This document shows positions 43,418 to 52,717 of a stretch of 64,000 bases of DNA, piece by piece. The notes under the pieces were generated by a model. That model saw nothing but the letters and a program-made list of their open reading frames with translations. It had not been told where the DNA came from and searched no databases. Source of the DNA: Hymenobacter norwichensis DSM 15439. Its GTDB lineage: Bacteria; Bacteroidota; Bacteroidia; Cytophagales; Hymenobacteraceae. Within the stretch, counting starts at the first letter, position 1. Each line of letters begins with the position of its first letter. The DNA lies in assembly GCF_000420705.1 (NCBI RefSeq), contig NZ_ATVL01000007.1, positions 1,092,133 to 1,156,132 of the forward strand. Direction: 5' to 3'. A program made the position numbers and the translations under genes.

Positions 43418-43812
43418 TGGATGAAATAGCAGTAGGTGGACGCGAGAGCAGATATCTTGGCAATGATAAAAGAGAAGTATAAAGTTAGCTTGGAATAATT
43501 CACAACTCCTAGCGTTTTACTATATTATTTTTATTTGTTTGCATTTTACTGCTATTCAAGAGTGATTGTGGAACATTTAAGCATCGAGGCATCAGATAGT
43601 TATATTGATATCCTGCTCTGCTATAGCTTTCTGAGCTGATGGCGCATAGCACTATCGAGAGGAGTTGCCTAGCATGCTAAGGCAATTAGGGTGAAGCGTA
43701 TAGCATAGAAGCACATGCGCACGTAAAAGCTGACTTGCTTAGGAAGGCAGGTAAGGTTAGTTGGAAGTTACCTTCTACTTTGCACCTTATCCACGCTATT
43801 CGTCTTTTGCTT
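43418..43812. other. Divergent intergenic region
   Basis: 395 nt, A+T-rich in the first half, between the divergent deacetylase-like and DUF4861 genes. On the minus strand a taacttta box is close to the TAnnTTTG element. On the plus strand a ctactttg box at about 43777 may serve the DUF4861 gene. Both are weak. Confidence 0.35.
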
Positions 43813-45030
43813 ATGCGCTTTCCTTTTCGTTCCGGCGCTGCCCCAGCCCTACTGTTATCCGCCACCTTGCTTGGTGCAACTGCCCCGGCACCCAACAGCA
43901 AAACGGTAACGGTCCGCAACAAGCTGGCTCTGCACCGCCTCTCTGAAACCATCAGTATTCCGGCCGCCCAGCTCACCGTATTAGTCAGGAAATACGGTCC
44001 TACTAATCTGCTGGTGAAGGATGCCCGCGGTAAGGCGCTGGTTAGCCAGGCTATAGATAACAATGGCGACGGCGCCATGGATGAGTTGTTGTTTCAGATC
44101 GATATTCCGGCCAAGGCCACTCAGAAGTTCACTGTAACCGGTGCTGCTAACGGAGCCGCCCAGCAACCGAAAAGCCCTTATACTACTTTTGCCCGCCTGG
44201 TTCCTGAGCGCATCGACGACTACACCTGGGAAAACGACCGGGTAGCCTTTCGCACGTACGGGCCCGAGGCCGAGCGCTTAGTGGTAGCCAAGCAGCCCGG
44301 CGGCACGCTCACCAGTGGCATGGACTGCTGGCTGAAACGCGTGCCGTATCCCATCATCGACAAATGGTATGCCGGCCACGTAAAAGAAGCCGGCTACTAC
44401 CACAAAGACCACGGCGAAGGCTACGACCCTTATCACGTGGGCGACAGCCGGGGCTTTGCGGGCATTGGCATTTGGGAAAATGATTCGCTGTATGTATCGC
44501 GAAACTTTACGGGCTATAAAACGCTGGCCAACGGTCCCATCCGTACGCTGTTTGAGTTGAGCTACGCTCCCTGGCAGGCAGGTGGCCGCACCGTCACGGA
44601 GAAGAAAATGCTCAGCATCGACCTGGGCTCGAATCTAACGCGCTTCGAAGAGCGAATATCCGCCGATAAACCATTGCCCAACGTTACTATTGGCACTACG
44701 TTGCACGCCGAGCCCAAAGGCGTGCTAGGCGAAGTGAAGGGCGAGCCCAAGCAGGGCTGGTTCCGTTACTGGGAGCCCATGGACGATGCGTTTGTAGGGA
44801 CTGGTGTAGTACTAGCACCCAGCCAAATACAAACGTGGAAAGACCACCGTACCAAAGCCAAAGAGCAAAGCCACTTACTAGTAGTAGCTACGCCAAAGGA
44901 AAACAAACTGGTGTATTATGCCGGCTTTGGCTGGACTAAAAGCAACCAGTTCAAAACCGCCGCCGAATGGGACCAGTATTTGGCTAACTATGCCAAGCGG
45001 CTGGCTTCGCCATTAGAAGTAACCTATTAA
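43813..45030 (+). CDS. DUF4861 family secreted protein
   Basis: About 405 residues from the ATG at 43813, which begins a signal peptide (MRFPFRSGAAPALLLSATLL); an earlier ATG at 43735 would hide it. The rest matches the DUF4861 pattern: VTVRNKLALHRLSETISIP, LLVKDARGKALVSQ, IDNNGDGAMDELLFQ, WENDRVAFRTYGP, GMDCWLKRVPYPIIDKWY, YHKDHGEGYDPYHVGDSRG, and FELSYAPW near the C-terminal half. DUF4861 proteins are found in glycan-utilisation loci and are probably carbohydrate-active; the mechanism is unassigned to my knowledge. It lies 5 kb from the utilisation locus beginning at 46.6 kb. Confidence 0.78.
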   Translation: MRFPFRSGAAPALLLSATLLGATAPAPNSKTVTVRNKLALHRLSETISIPAAQLTVLVRKYGPTNLLVKDARGKALVSQAIDNNGDGAMDELLFQIDIPAKATQKFTVTGAANGAAQQPKSPYTTFARLVPERIDDYTWENDRVAFRTYGPEAERLVVAKQPGGTLTSGMDCWLKRVPYPIIDKWYAGHVKEAGYYHKDHGEGYDPYHVGDSRGFAGIGIWENDSLYVSRNFTGYKTLANGPIRTLFELSYAPWQAGGRTVTEKKMLSIDLGSNLTRFEERISADKPLPNVTIGTTLHAEPKGVLGEVKGEPKQGWFRYWEPMDDAFVGTGVVLAPSQIQTWKDHRTKAKEQSHLLVVATPKENKLVYYAGFGWTKSNQFKTAAEWDQYLANYAKRLASPLEVTY

Positions 45031-45100
45031 GCAGCAAAATGATGTGTGCTAAAAACGGCCTTGCGCATAGCCCTGCGGTAGTGCAACTTCAGGTCCGGCC

Positions 45101-45832
45101 ATGACCTTCTTTTTTCATGTTGCGCCGGTGCTTCTGCTGCTGGGGGCGGGCATGGGGTATAGCCTGTGGGCGCGTAAGCTTACGCCAGCTGGGGCATGGC
45201 TGGGAGGCGTCCTTGGGCTACTTGTTTTTCTCGGCACGGGCTACCTGGGTCTTGCTTTACTCGGTTTGTTTTTTGGGCTGGGCACAGCGGCTTCGGCGTG
45301 GCGGGTAGCCGACAAGCGCCGACTGGGGCTGGCCGAAGAAAACAAAGGCCGCCGTACGGCTGGGCAGGTGCTGGCCAATGCTGGAGTAGCCGGGGTACTG
45401 GCGTTGCTAAGCTGGCTGTTTCCGGAATTTGCTTCTCTTGGTAAGCTGATGCTGGCCGGTAGCTTTGCCGCCGCCACCGCCGACACCCTGGCTTCTGAGC
45501 TAGGCAACATTTACGGCAGCCGCTACGTCAACGTCCTCACGCTTCGGCCCGATAAGCGCGGCGAAAACGGAGTGGTTAGCCTGGAAGGTACTCTGCTGGG
45601 AGCGGCGGGTAGTACCCTGCTTGCGCTGGTCTACTGTGCGGGACAGAACTGGGGGCCATGGTTGTGGTGGCTGCCCGTAGCCGGCACGGTTGGCAACCTA
45701 GTGGATTCGTTGCTTGGGGCCACCCTTGAACGACAGGGCCGGCTCTCAAACAACGTGGTGAATATGCTCAATACTTTGGCTGGAGCCTGTACGGCGGCAG
45801 CTTTCGGCTTGCTTCACGGCCGCGGCTACTGA
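45101..45832 (+). CDS. DUF92 family membrane protein
   Basis: A 243-residue inner-membrane protein with about six hydrophobic segments. DUF92 hallmarks are the start-proximal RKLTPAGAWLGGVLGLLVFL, LAGSFAAATADTLASELGN (about 118-136), RPDKRGENGVVSLEGTLLG and GNLVDSLLGATLERQG. Plant and cyanobacterial relatives (VTE6 type) phosphorylate phytyl phosphate, so a polyprenyl-phosphate role is possible but not shown here. It follows DUF4861 after 70 nt in the same direction; the two may share a transcript. Confidence 0.82.
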   Translation: MTFFFHVAPVLLLLGAGMGYSLWARKLTPAGAWLGGVLGLLVFLGTGYLGLALLGLFFGLGTAASAWRVADKRRLGLAEENKGRRTAGQVLANAGVAGVLALLSWLFPEFASLGKLMLAGSFAAATADTLASELGNIYGSRYVNVLTLRPDKRGENGVVSLEGTLLGAAGSTLLALVYCAGQNWGPWLWWLPVAGTVGNLVDSLLGATLERQGRLSNNVVNMLNTLAGACTAAAFGLLHGRGY

Positions 45833-45910
45833 TAATACTGTTGGCTGCAAACTAAACACGTAGATAGTAGCTCATCCGTAAAGCTGCCGCTGGCTTGCTG
45901 TGGTACCAGC

Positions 45911-46504
45911 TTAGGAGCGGGTAAGGTGCTGGGTTACGGTGTCGCTGAGTGGTGAGACGGCCGGACCGAAGTAGTGCGTTAGGCGGCCATTTTCGTTTAC
46001 CAAGTACTTCGAGAAGTTCCAGACCGGAGCCTGCTCGTTCCAGCCGTTTTGGGCGGTTTGAGTGAGCCAGCGGTACACGGGGTGCTGCTCGTCCTTCTTC
46101 ACCACCACGCTTTTTTTCATCAGCGGAAACGACACGCCAAAGTTTACCTGGCAAAATTCCTGAATAGCGTGGTCGTCGGCCTTTTCCTGCTCGGCGAAGT
46201 CGTTGGCTGGAAAGCCCAATATCACTAGTTCGCCAGCATATTGCTCGGAAAGCTGCTGTAATTCTTCGTACTGGTTGGTATAGCCGCAGTTAGAAGCTGT
46301 ATTCACCAGCAACACTTTCTTGCCTTTCAAATCTGAGAAAGACAAGTTCTGGCCGTTGTTGAGTTGGCTGGCCAAGTTGTAAAATGGGGTTATGGCCGGT
46401 TTGGCTTGCTTGTTTTCCAGCACTTGGCCCCGGCTTCCTGAGCCTGAAAGACGCATAATAAGTGGGTAAAGCAGCTTCAAAAATTTCTGGCGAAAAGTGG
46501 CCAT
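45911..46504 (-). CDS. Glutathione peroxidase-like thiol peroxidase
   Basis: A 197-residue GPx-fold peroxidase, start at ATG 46504 (a longer frame to 46582 runs into the upstream terminator). The peroxidatic cysteine is C73 in VNTASNCGYTNQYEEL, and the late WNFSKYLVN supplies the active-site Trp. The usual FPCNQFGxQEP motif reads FPANDFAEQEKAD, so the cysteine and glutamine of that motif are replaced. It is cysteine-based, not selenium-based. A hydrophobic N-terminus (LKLLYPLIMRL) may anchor it or be a poor signal. Single gene. Confidence 0.85.
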   Translation of the reverse strand: MATFRQKFLKLLYPLIMRLSGSGSRGQVLENKQAKPAITPFYNLASQLNNGQNLSFSDLKGKKVLLVNTASNCGYTNQYEELQQLSEQYAGELVILGFPANDFAEQEKADDHAIQEFCQVNFGVSFPLMKKSVVVKKDEQHPVYRWLTQTAQNGWNEQAPVWNFSKYLVNENGRLTHYFGPAVSPLSDTVTQHLTRS

Positions 46505-46579
46505 GAGGTGGAGTTGAGTACGAAAGATGAAGCCTGTACGCGAATTTGCCGCGTAGTGGATATCGAAACGCTTAAAAAT

Positions 46580-46615
46580 CAAACGCCCCTTGGCCAGTTG
46601 GCCAAGGGGCGTTTG
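46580..46615. terminator. Bidirectional terminator upstream of the peroxidase gene
   Basis: caaacgccccttggcca (46580-46596) and tggccaaggggcgtttg (46599-46615) are perfectly complementary over 17 positions. It lies between the SusD stop (46640) and the peroxidase start, so it ends the utilisation-locus transcript. Confidence 0.85.
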
Positions 46616-46639
46616 AGTATGTAAACCGAAGCTGTTGCC

Positions 46640-48451
46640 CTACTGCAGCGGGTCAAAAGCGCCACCCCAGGTGTTATTTTGGATTAGCAGGGGGTTATTG
46701 TCGATGGCCTGCTGCGGAATAGCGAAGAAGTAGTATTCTGGCTTCCACTGAATACCTTGAGGATAAGCAGCTGCTGTAGTTCCATCTAGTACCTTAGTTG
46801 AAAGGGTGAAATAGTTGTCGTAAACGAAGTCGATGTTGAGGTTGTCACGGTTGGTGGCAAAATCGGAGGGGATGCCGGTAGTCTTGAGAGTGACAACAAG
46901 TCCCTCGCGGCGCTTACCATTGAGGCTTTCCATCTTACGCCAGCGCCGTAAGTCCCAGAACCGCTTGCCCTCGAAGGCTAGTTCAATCTGCCGCTCGTAT
47001 AGGATGGCCTCGAACATCTGCGCCCGGTTCATTCCGGTTTGCAAGCCATAGTCGCCACCGCCAGCTTCAATGCCGGCCCGCGCTCGGATAGCACGGAGTT
47101 GAGCATATGCTTCTGTGAGGTTATTTACACCGCAAGCAGCCTCAGCTAGGTTTAGTAGTACCTCCGCATAACGAATCTCAATCCAGTCGGTACCAACAAG
47201 ATTCGCAGTGTTAGCGGGTACCGTGGGGTTGATGGCTTTGCGCAGATAGAAGCCGCTAGGAGTAGCGCCAGATGGTTCTACGCTTGTGGTGCCCCGCAGA
47301 TAAGTCCAGATTTTGAAGTTGGCGTTACCGTTCAGCGGCCAAGTTGCTCCATTGTAGGCAATGGTTTTGTCGAAGCGTGGGTCCCGGTTTTTATAAAACT
47401 TCTGTAAAGTGTAGGGGTACTTCGTCGATTCGCCAGGCTTCTTGCCATCAAGCATCGGGAAAGCCTTCACCAAATCCCAGGTAGGCCGGTTGGAGCCACC
47501 GCCGGTACCGGTGTAGGCCGGCCGGGTGGAGTTGTCATATTGGTTGTTCTTAACGCCCTGGGTGCCGGCAGCGCCGGTATTATAGCCTGTTACCAGCACT
47601 GCCTCTGGGTTATTAACTTCCGATGTAGGCAGCCATAACTGGTCGAAAGACGGGTGCAGGCCAAAGCCATTGGTACTCAACAGCGTCCGGGCCTGCTGGC
47701 TGGCGGCAAAAGCTTTTTGCCACTTGCCAGCATCATCAGAAGGGTTGAACTGTGGACTGGCAGCAAAAAGCAAGGCGCGAGCCTTAAAGGCAGCGGCAGC
47801 CCCGCTCGTAATACGACCCCAGTTGCTGTTGCCGCTCCATTTGCCTGGCAGATAAGCAATAGCTGAGTCCAGGTCGGCAGTAATTTGGTTGAAGCACTCA
47901 GTGGTGGTATTACGCGGCAAATAAGCCGCCTCACGCGCTTCTGGGCCTACGGCATTCTGCGGCGTGAGTACCAGCGGCACCCCGCCGTACACCCGCACCA
48001 AATCGAAGTAGCGGTAGGCGCGGAAGAATAGCGCCTCGCCTTTGAGTTGGTTGCGTGGCTGCGTCGGAATCGGCGACCGTCCGAGGCCCTGGATAAACAT
48101 GTTGATAGTCCGAATCTTGCCGTAGTTGTTGTTGGCAGCCAGCGCAACGCCAAAGTCCGTTACGGTATTCTGCGTCACCGTGCCTCGGAGGTAGTCGTTG
48201 TCTGACGCCGCTTCTTCCGATAAGCCGCTAGGGTTGACGTTCCCCAGGCCTGCACCGGTCACGCCGAACCAGCCGGGTAGGTTTTGGTCGTAGATGTAGC
48301 TTAGGTTGAGAAAAGCTATGGTCTCATTCTGGAAAACCAGTTCTTCGCTGGCGGCTGACTGGTTGATTTTATCCAGAGTGTCTTTGCAGCCTGCAATGGT
48401 CAGGGCAGAAGCCGAAAAAGCGAGTAAAGCAGCTAGGCGAGTGAATTTCAT
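46640..48451 (-). CDS. RagB/SusD family glycan-binding lipoprotein
   Basis: A 603-residue surface lipoprotein. The lipobox IAGC puts the lipidated cysteine at C22. SusD features include LFFRAYRYFDLVRVYGGVPL near 145, SAAKFKA-type helices (AAAFKARALLFAASPQFNP), YAEVLLNLAEAACGV and RRFWDLRRW (here GKRFWDLRRWRKME), followed by the typical C-terminal region. It forms the lid of the SusC transporter and captures the oligosaccharide. The gene is 14 nt downstream of the SusC gene and last in the operon. Ligand inferred to be a pectic oligosaccharide from the neighbouring enzymes. Confidence 0.92.
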   Translation of the reverse strand: MKFTRLAALLAFSASALTIAGCKDTLDKINQSAASEELVFQNETIAFLNLSYIYDQNLPGWFGVTGAGLGNVNPSGLSEEAASDNDYLRGTVTQNTVTDFGVALAANNNYGKIRTINMFIQGLGRSPIPTQPRNQLKGEALFFRAYRYFDLVRVYGGVPLVLTPQNAVGPEAREAAYLPRNTTTECFNQITADLDSAIAYLPGKWSGNSNWGRITSGAAAAFKARALLFAASPQFNPSDDAGKWQKAFAASQQARTLLSTNGFGLHPSFDQLWLPTSEVNNPEAVLVTGYNTGAAGTQGVKNNQYDNSTRPAYTGTGGGSNRPTWDLVKAFPMLDGKKPGESTKYPYTLQKFYKNRDPRFDKTIAYNGATWPLNGNANFKIWTYLRGTTSVEPSGATPSGFYLRKAINPTVPANTANLVGTDWIEIRYAEVLLNLAEAACGVNNLTEAYAQLRAIRARAGIEAGGGDYGLQTGMNRAQMFEAILYERQIELAFEGKRFWDLRRWRKMESLNGKRREGLVVTLKTTGIPSDFATNRDNLNIDFVYDNYFTLSTKVLDGTTAAAYPQGIQWKPEYYFFAIPQQAIDNNPLLIQNNTWGGAFDPLQ

Positions 48452-48465
48452 GAGTTCAGAGGGAA

Positions 48466-51400
48466 TTAGAAGCCAACATTCAGACCCAGCGACAACGACC
48501 GTAGCGTGGGGTACGCATCGTAGGCACCTCCGTAGGTTTTGTAGGTGTAGGGGTTGTAGAAGTTGATGGGGTTAACGGCTACGAAGTAGACTTTCACGCT
48601 GCTGATGTTAGCGCGGCTCACCAGTGCGGTAGGCAACGTGTAGGAAATGGTGGCGTTGCGCATAGTGGCCGACAGCGAGTTTACATACCAGAACTCCGAG
48701 GTCTTGTTGTAAGTGTTGGCAGTACCGGGCGACGGGTATTTAGCATTCGGATTATCGGGGCTCCAGTGGTCGGCCCAGAACTCCGGCCGGTTGGCAGTAG
48801 GCGTGGCGACTGAGCGCGCGGTACCTTCTACCAGCCCTTGGCCGCCAAACGACATCCCCATTGTTACCTGAATAGTCAGGCCTTTGTAGGACATGCTCGG
48901 GTTGAGGCCAATACCGTAGTGGTTGCTGGACTTCCGGTTCAGGAATGTTTCGTCTTCTTCGGTGATGATACCATCAGGCTCAGTATAGTTGCCCAACGCA
49001 TCTTTGCGGCCGCGGATGTCCTGGTAATACAGCATGCCGGGTGCCGGCTTATCACCAAAGATGGTGTAAGTGTTACGGTTAAGTTGGGGGTTGGCTTGGA
49101 AGAAGGCATCTATATCGTCTTGGGAGCGGAACATGCCCAAGTACTTATAACCCCGCACGCCTTGGTCGCTTGAACGGCCAGTGGGGTCGTCCCACTGCCC
49201 GACTTTGCCGCGCTCTATATCCACTTTAATCTGCCGGTCATCGTTCCACGACAGGAATGTATTTACCCGGTACGACCAATCATTGGTAATCTTGTCGCCG
49301 AAACCCACCGACAACTCATAGCCAAAACCATCAATTGACGAATAGTTTTCTGAGGGTAGTGGCGCGCCAATCAGCAGCGGAGCCGAGGATGAAATAGCCG
49401 TGAGCATGTTCCGGCGCTGGTCGTAAAAGCCATCCGCGCTGACCGACAGGCGGTTGTTAAGGAAACGGGCGTCGATACCGGCGTTGTACTTCCGGTTCTC
49501 GTCCCATCGGGCATTGCGGTTGGCCATTGCATTGTTAGGCGATACGGTGAGGGTTTTTTCGCCGTTGCCACCAAATACCGCGCCGCCACCGATCCGGAAC
49601 TGATAGTTTTCCTGCCAGTTGTAGCCGCGGGTAGCGTCACCTCCAAGCAAACCCGCGGAGCCCCGTAGCTTCAGGAAATTAACTCCGTTGCCCTTCGGAA
49701 AGAAGTTTTCCTCGGAAATCACCCAACCCGCTGACAGCGAAGGAAACAAGCCCCAGCGATGTTCGGGCGCGAAGTTGGTGGAGCCGTCGTAACGCAAGGC
49801 CAGCTCTGCAAAATACTTGTTAGCAAAGTTGTAGTTGATGCGGCCTGCGTAGGAGAGAATGCCTGATTCTCTTACGTTTTCATCGGTAGATACTTCACCG
49901 ATAGCAAATTTTATGTTGTCGAGGCCGCCCGGAACAATACCCGTCTTATAAGTTCTGACTTCATCGTAATAGGTTTCAGCTTGCTCGAAGAAGGCCAGTG
50001 CCGATATGTGGTGCTGGCCAAACTGCTGATCGTAGTTCAGATAGCCGTTGAGCTGGTACGTATCCGTAGAACTAGGAGTGAGGAAAATCTGGTCACCATT
50101 TCGAATGTTGCGCTGCTGACGAACTGCCCCTCCCGGAATGTGTCCGTGTTCACCCTGCCCCACGTATTCAGTTACGTTGTAACTAGTGCCGAAATTCTTG
50201 CCGAATGTATTGTCGAGCGTGCGGCTATAAAGCACTCGGGCTTTTAGGCCCTTGAGGAAGGGAATATCGTAGTCAATGTTGGCCGTTAGGTTCAGGCCGT
50301 TGTTGCGTTGTGACGCGTAGTTGTTTGACTTCTGGACTTCAAAGAAATGGGCGGCATCAACGCTGTTCGTGTTGGTAAAGCCAGGCGCTTGATAGGCCGG
50401 GTTGCCATCAATGTAAAACTCGGTAAACTTAGGTGTCCAGAGCAACGACTTCATGTCATTGTCGGGATTTTCCGTACCCTGCTTAAACCAATATGTCTTC
50501 GACTTAAATAGGTCACCGCTCAGCGAGAGGCCTGCTTTCAGGCCGGTAGCCACGGTTACGTCGGTGCTAGCCCGGAACGTCCACTTATCGGAATTAACGT
50601 TGTCGAAGTTGCCGTTCTGGCGGTTGTACGATACGCTGGCGAAGTACGTGGCCCGGTCGCTACCGCCACTTACGTTCAGCGCATTGCGGGTAAGGGTAGA
50701 AGGTTTCCAGGCCTTCTCCAGCCAATTTGTGTCGTGGGTAGCAAAGTAATCCAGCTCATCCGGCGTGTAAAATATCTGCTCTGTAGCTGCTCGGCCCCGG
50801 TAGAAGTTAAGGTCGTTCAGGTAGGTGGCGTGCTCCAGGCCGCTCATCATGCTAGGCAGACGGGCAGCATCCGATATGCCTACCGAGCCACTATAGGAGA
50901 ACTTAGCCGGCCCGGCTTTGCCACGTTTGGTAGCTACTACTACCACCCCCTGGTTGGAGCGGGCCCCGTAAATAGCAGCGGCGGCGTCTTTCAGAATCGA
51001 AATAGCTTCTACTTCCGACTGGTCGAGCAGGTTGAAGTCTTCCTCAGTGCGCACCACGTTGTCAATCACGAAGAGAGGGCGGGTGGTACCGCCGTCTTTG
51101 GTAAGAACAACCGGGTTCCGAACCGTAATCTGGCCTTTATCGCCGGGGCGGGCAGTACCACCGCTTACGCCCACACCGGGGTTTTGGCCCGCAATGGCCG
51201 TGGAGAGGCTACCTACTGGCAGTTCCTCAATGGCTTTCATATCCACGGTAGCTACTGCGCCCGTTAGGCTTACTCTGGACTGCGTGCCGTAACCCACTAC
51301 CACTACCTCATCGAGGGCGGCGGCATCGTCTACCAGTACCACGTCGAGGTTGGAACGGCCCCCAACGACTATTTCCTGCTTCTTGAAGCCAATAGAGCTA

Positions 51401-51711
51401 ATAATCAGCGTTTCGTTGCCGGTGGGCACGTTGAGACGAAACACACCTTTGGCATCGGTGGCGGTGCCTGTGGTAGTACCTTTAATGACCACGCTGACCC
51501 CTGGTATTCCTTCGCCTTTGGCATCCCGCACCGTACCGGTCAGGTTGATAAAGGCGGCGGAAGCCGTGGTGGGGGCAGCACCTACCGCCGGGCCGACCAC
51601 AGCGGCACTGGCCACGCCAGCGCTAAGCAAAAAGCCGGCTAATAAGGCGTAGACAGCCTGTTGGCTGGCGCTGAGCGGGCGGGGAGGAAGTAGGGGTACA
51701 AAACGGGTCAT
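48466..51711 (-). CDS. SusC/RagA family TonB-linked outer-membrane transporter
   Basis: About 1081 residues from the ATG at 51711. A signal/N-terminal hydrophobic segment is followed by a carboxypeptidase-like domain (about 55-140, LTGTVRDAKGEGIPGVSVVI), the TonB-box region (DEVVVVGYGTQSR), the plug (ILKDAAAAIYGARSNQGVV) and a large barrel ending SLSLGLNVGF. It imports oligosaccharides with SusD, encoded next. The SusCD pair is downstream of, and in the same direction as, the enzymes of the locus. Confidence 0.95.
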   Translation of the reverse strand: MTRFVPLLPPRPLSASQQAVYALLAGFLLSAGVASAAVVGPAVGAAPTTASAAFINLTGTVRDAKGEGIPGVSVVIKGTTTGTATDAKGVFRLNVPTGNETLIISSIGFKKQEIVVGGRSNLDVVLVDDAAALDEVVVVGYGTQSRVSLTGAVATVDMKAIEELPVGSLSTAIAGQNPGVGVSGGTARPGDKGQITVRNPVVLTKDGGTTRPLFVIDNVVRTEEDFNLLDQSEVEAISILKDAAAAIYGARSNQGVVVVATKRGKAGPAKFSYSGSVGISDAARLPSMMSGLEHATYLNDLNFYRGRAATEQIFYTPDELDYFATHDTNWLEKAWKPSTLTRNALNVSGGSDRATYFASVSYNRQNGNFDNVNSDKWTFRASTDVTVATGLKAGLSLSGDLFKSKTYWFKQGTENPDNDMKSLLWTPKFTEFYIDGNPAYQAPGFTNTNSVDAAHFFEVQKSNNYASQRNNGLNLTANIDYDIPFLKGLKARVLYSRTLDNTFGKNFGTSYNVTEYVGQGEHGHIPGGAVRQQRNIRNGDQIFLTPSSTDTYQLNGYLNYDQQFGQHHISALAFFEQAETYYDEVRTYKTGIVPGGLDNIKFAIGEVSTDENVRESGILSYAGRINYNFANKYFAELALRYDGSTNFAPEHRWGLFPSLSAGWVISEENFFPKGNGVNFLKLRGSAGLLGGDATRGYNWQENYQFRIGGGAVFGGNGEKTLTVSPNNAMANRNARWDENRKYNAGIDARFLNNRLSVSADGFYDQRRNMLTAISSSAPLLIGAPLPSENYSSIDGFGYELSVGFGDKITNDWSYRVNTFLSWNDDRQIKVDIERGKVGQWDDPTGRSSDQGVRGYKYLGMFRSQDDIDAFFQANPQLNRNTYTIFGDKPAPGMLYYQDIRGRKDALGNYTEPDGIITEEDETFLNRKSSNHYGIGLNPSMSYKGLTIQVTMGMSFGGQGLVEGTARSVATPTANRPEFWADHWSPDNPNAKYPSPGTANTYNKTSEFWYVNSLSATMRNATISYTLPTALVSRANISSVKVYFVAVNPINFYNPYTYKTYGGAYDAYPTLRSLSLGLNVGF

Positions 51712-51753
51712 AGCAGTTGATTTGTGGGAAAACACATGCTGTGTTGGGGGGAT

Positions 51754-52449
51754 TTATTTTGTGGGTTGTGCAGGTTGCGTAGCAGCAGCGGCCCGGCGAG
51801 CTTGCCAGTCCTTGCCGGCCTGGTTCATATCGATGCCAGCCGCCGAGAGATAATTGTTGATTTTGCCTTTGTACTTGCCAAACCAGGCGTGCTTCTTCTC
51901 CGAGGTGCTGGCATCCATGGCGTGCTCCCGAGCTTCATGCAGCCAGGCCAGCATCTGCGCTTTTTGGGCTTCGGTCAGGGTGGGCAGCATGTCGTTGTAG
52001 GCGCGCATGGTGTTGGGCGCCACGCTGTAGGTCATGCCATCCTTCACTTTTTCAACTTGAGCCGCCGTGAGGTGGCGCTCCAGCTTTTTGAGGTATTGGG
52101 CGTGCAGCTTGTCGAGGGCCACATTGGTAGTGTTTTCCACTTTCGCCAATTCTGCCTTGGTGGCATCATCCTGCGGCTTTGCCTTCAGCGCCGTAACCTG
52201 CGTTTTCTGTTTCTCGTGAATCTCGTTGAGTGCCCGATACTGACCAGCAATAATATCTCGAACCTGCCCGCTAGCTTTTGCGTTTAACTGGCCAAGAGTA
52301 GCCACGATCTTGTCGGCCCGTTCCGTGATAGTGCGCGTATAAGCAGCTTCTTTGGTTTCTGTGGGCGGAGCGGTTTGAGCGGCAGCCGGGGCCACAGCAA
52401 CAACGGATAGAATCCCGGCAAACAGGTAGCTGCGGATGATAGAGTGCAT
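51754..52449 (-). CDS. DUF3826 family secreted protein
   Basis: A 231-residue protein with a signal peptide ending near APAAAQ (about 24). The rest is highly charged and helical, with many Lys, Ala, Glu and Gln (for example KLERHLTAAQVEKVKDGMTY and LTEAQKAQMLAWLHEAREHA), as in DUF3826. The family is found with SusCD in Bacteroidota and may act in the periplasm; its role is unknown. It lies 42 nt upstream of the SusC start. Confidence 0.82.
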   Translation of the reverse strand: MHSIIRSYLFAGILSVVAVAPAAAQTAPPTETKEAAYTRTITERADKIVATLGQLNAKASGQVRDIIAGQYRALNEIHEKQKTQVTALKAKPQDDATKAELAKVENTTNVALDKLHAQYLKKLERHLTAAQVEKVKDGMTYSVAPNTMRAYNDMLPTLTEAQKAQMLAWLHEAREHAMDASTSEKKHAWFGKYKGKINNYLSAAGIDMNQAGKDWQARRAAAATQPAQPTK

Positions 52450-52717
52450 AGGTGAGGAGTAGCTTCAGTGCAGCAGCAATTTACACCCACTCCCAGAGGT
52501 AGATATGCACCTTTTAGGCAACTTGTTATACGATCTTATCATCTGGCTTTGGTTGCACGCAGAAAACCCATTTTTAGGATTACCAAAGCACTAATTCATT
52601 GGAAATAGTTCGGGTAGAAAGTCGACAATTTAACGGGTAAGTGATGACTCAGCCAGCCTTCTGTATAGTATATAAGGTATAAGTTGTTTTGCTGACAGCA
52701 AACGGGGTGCTTTTCTT

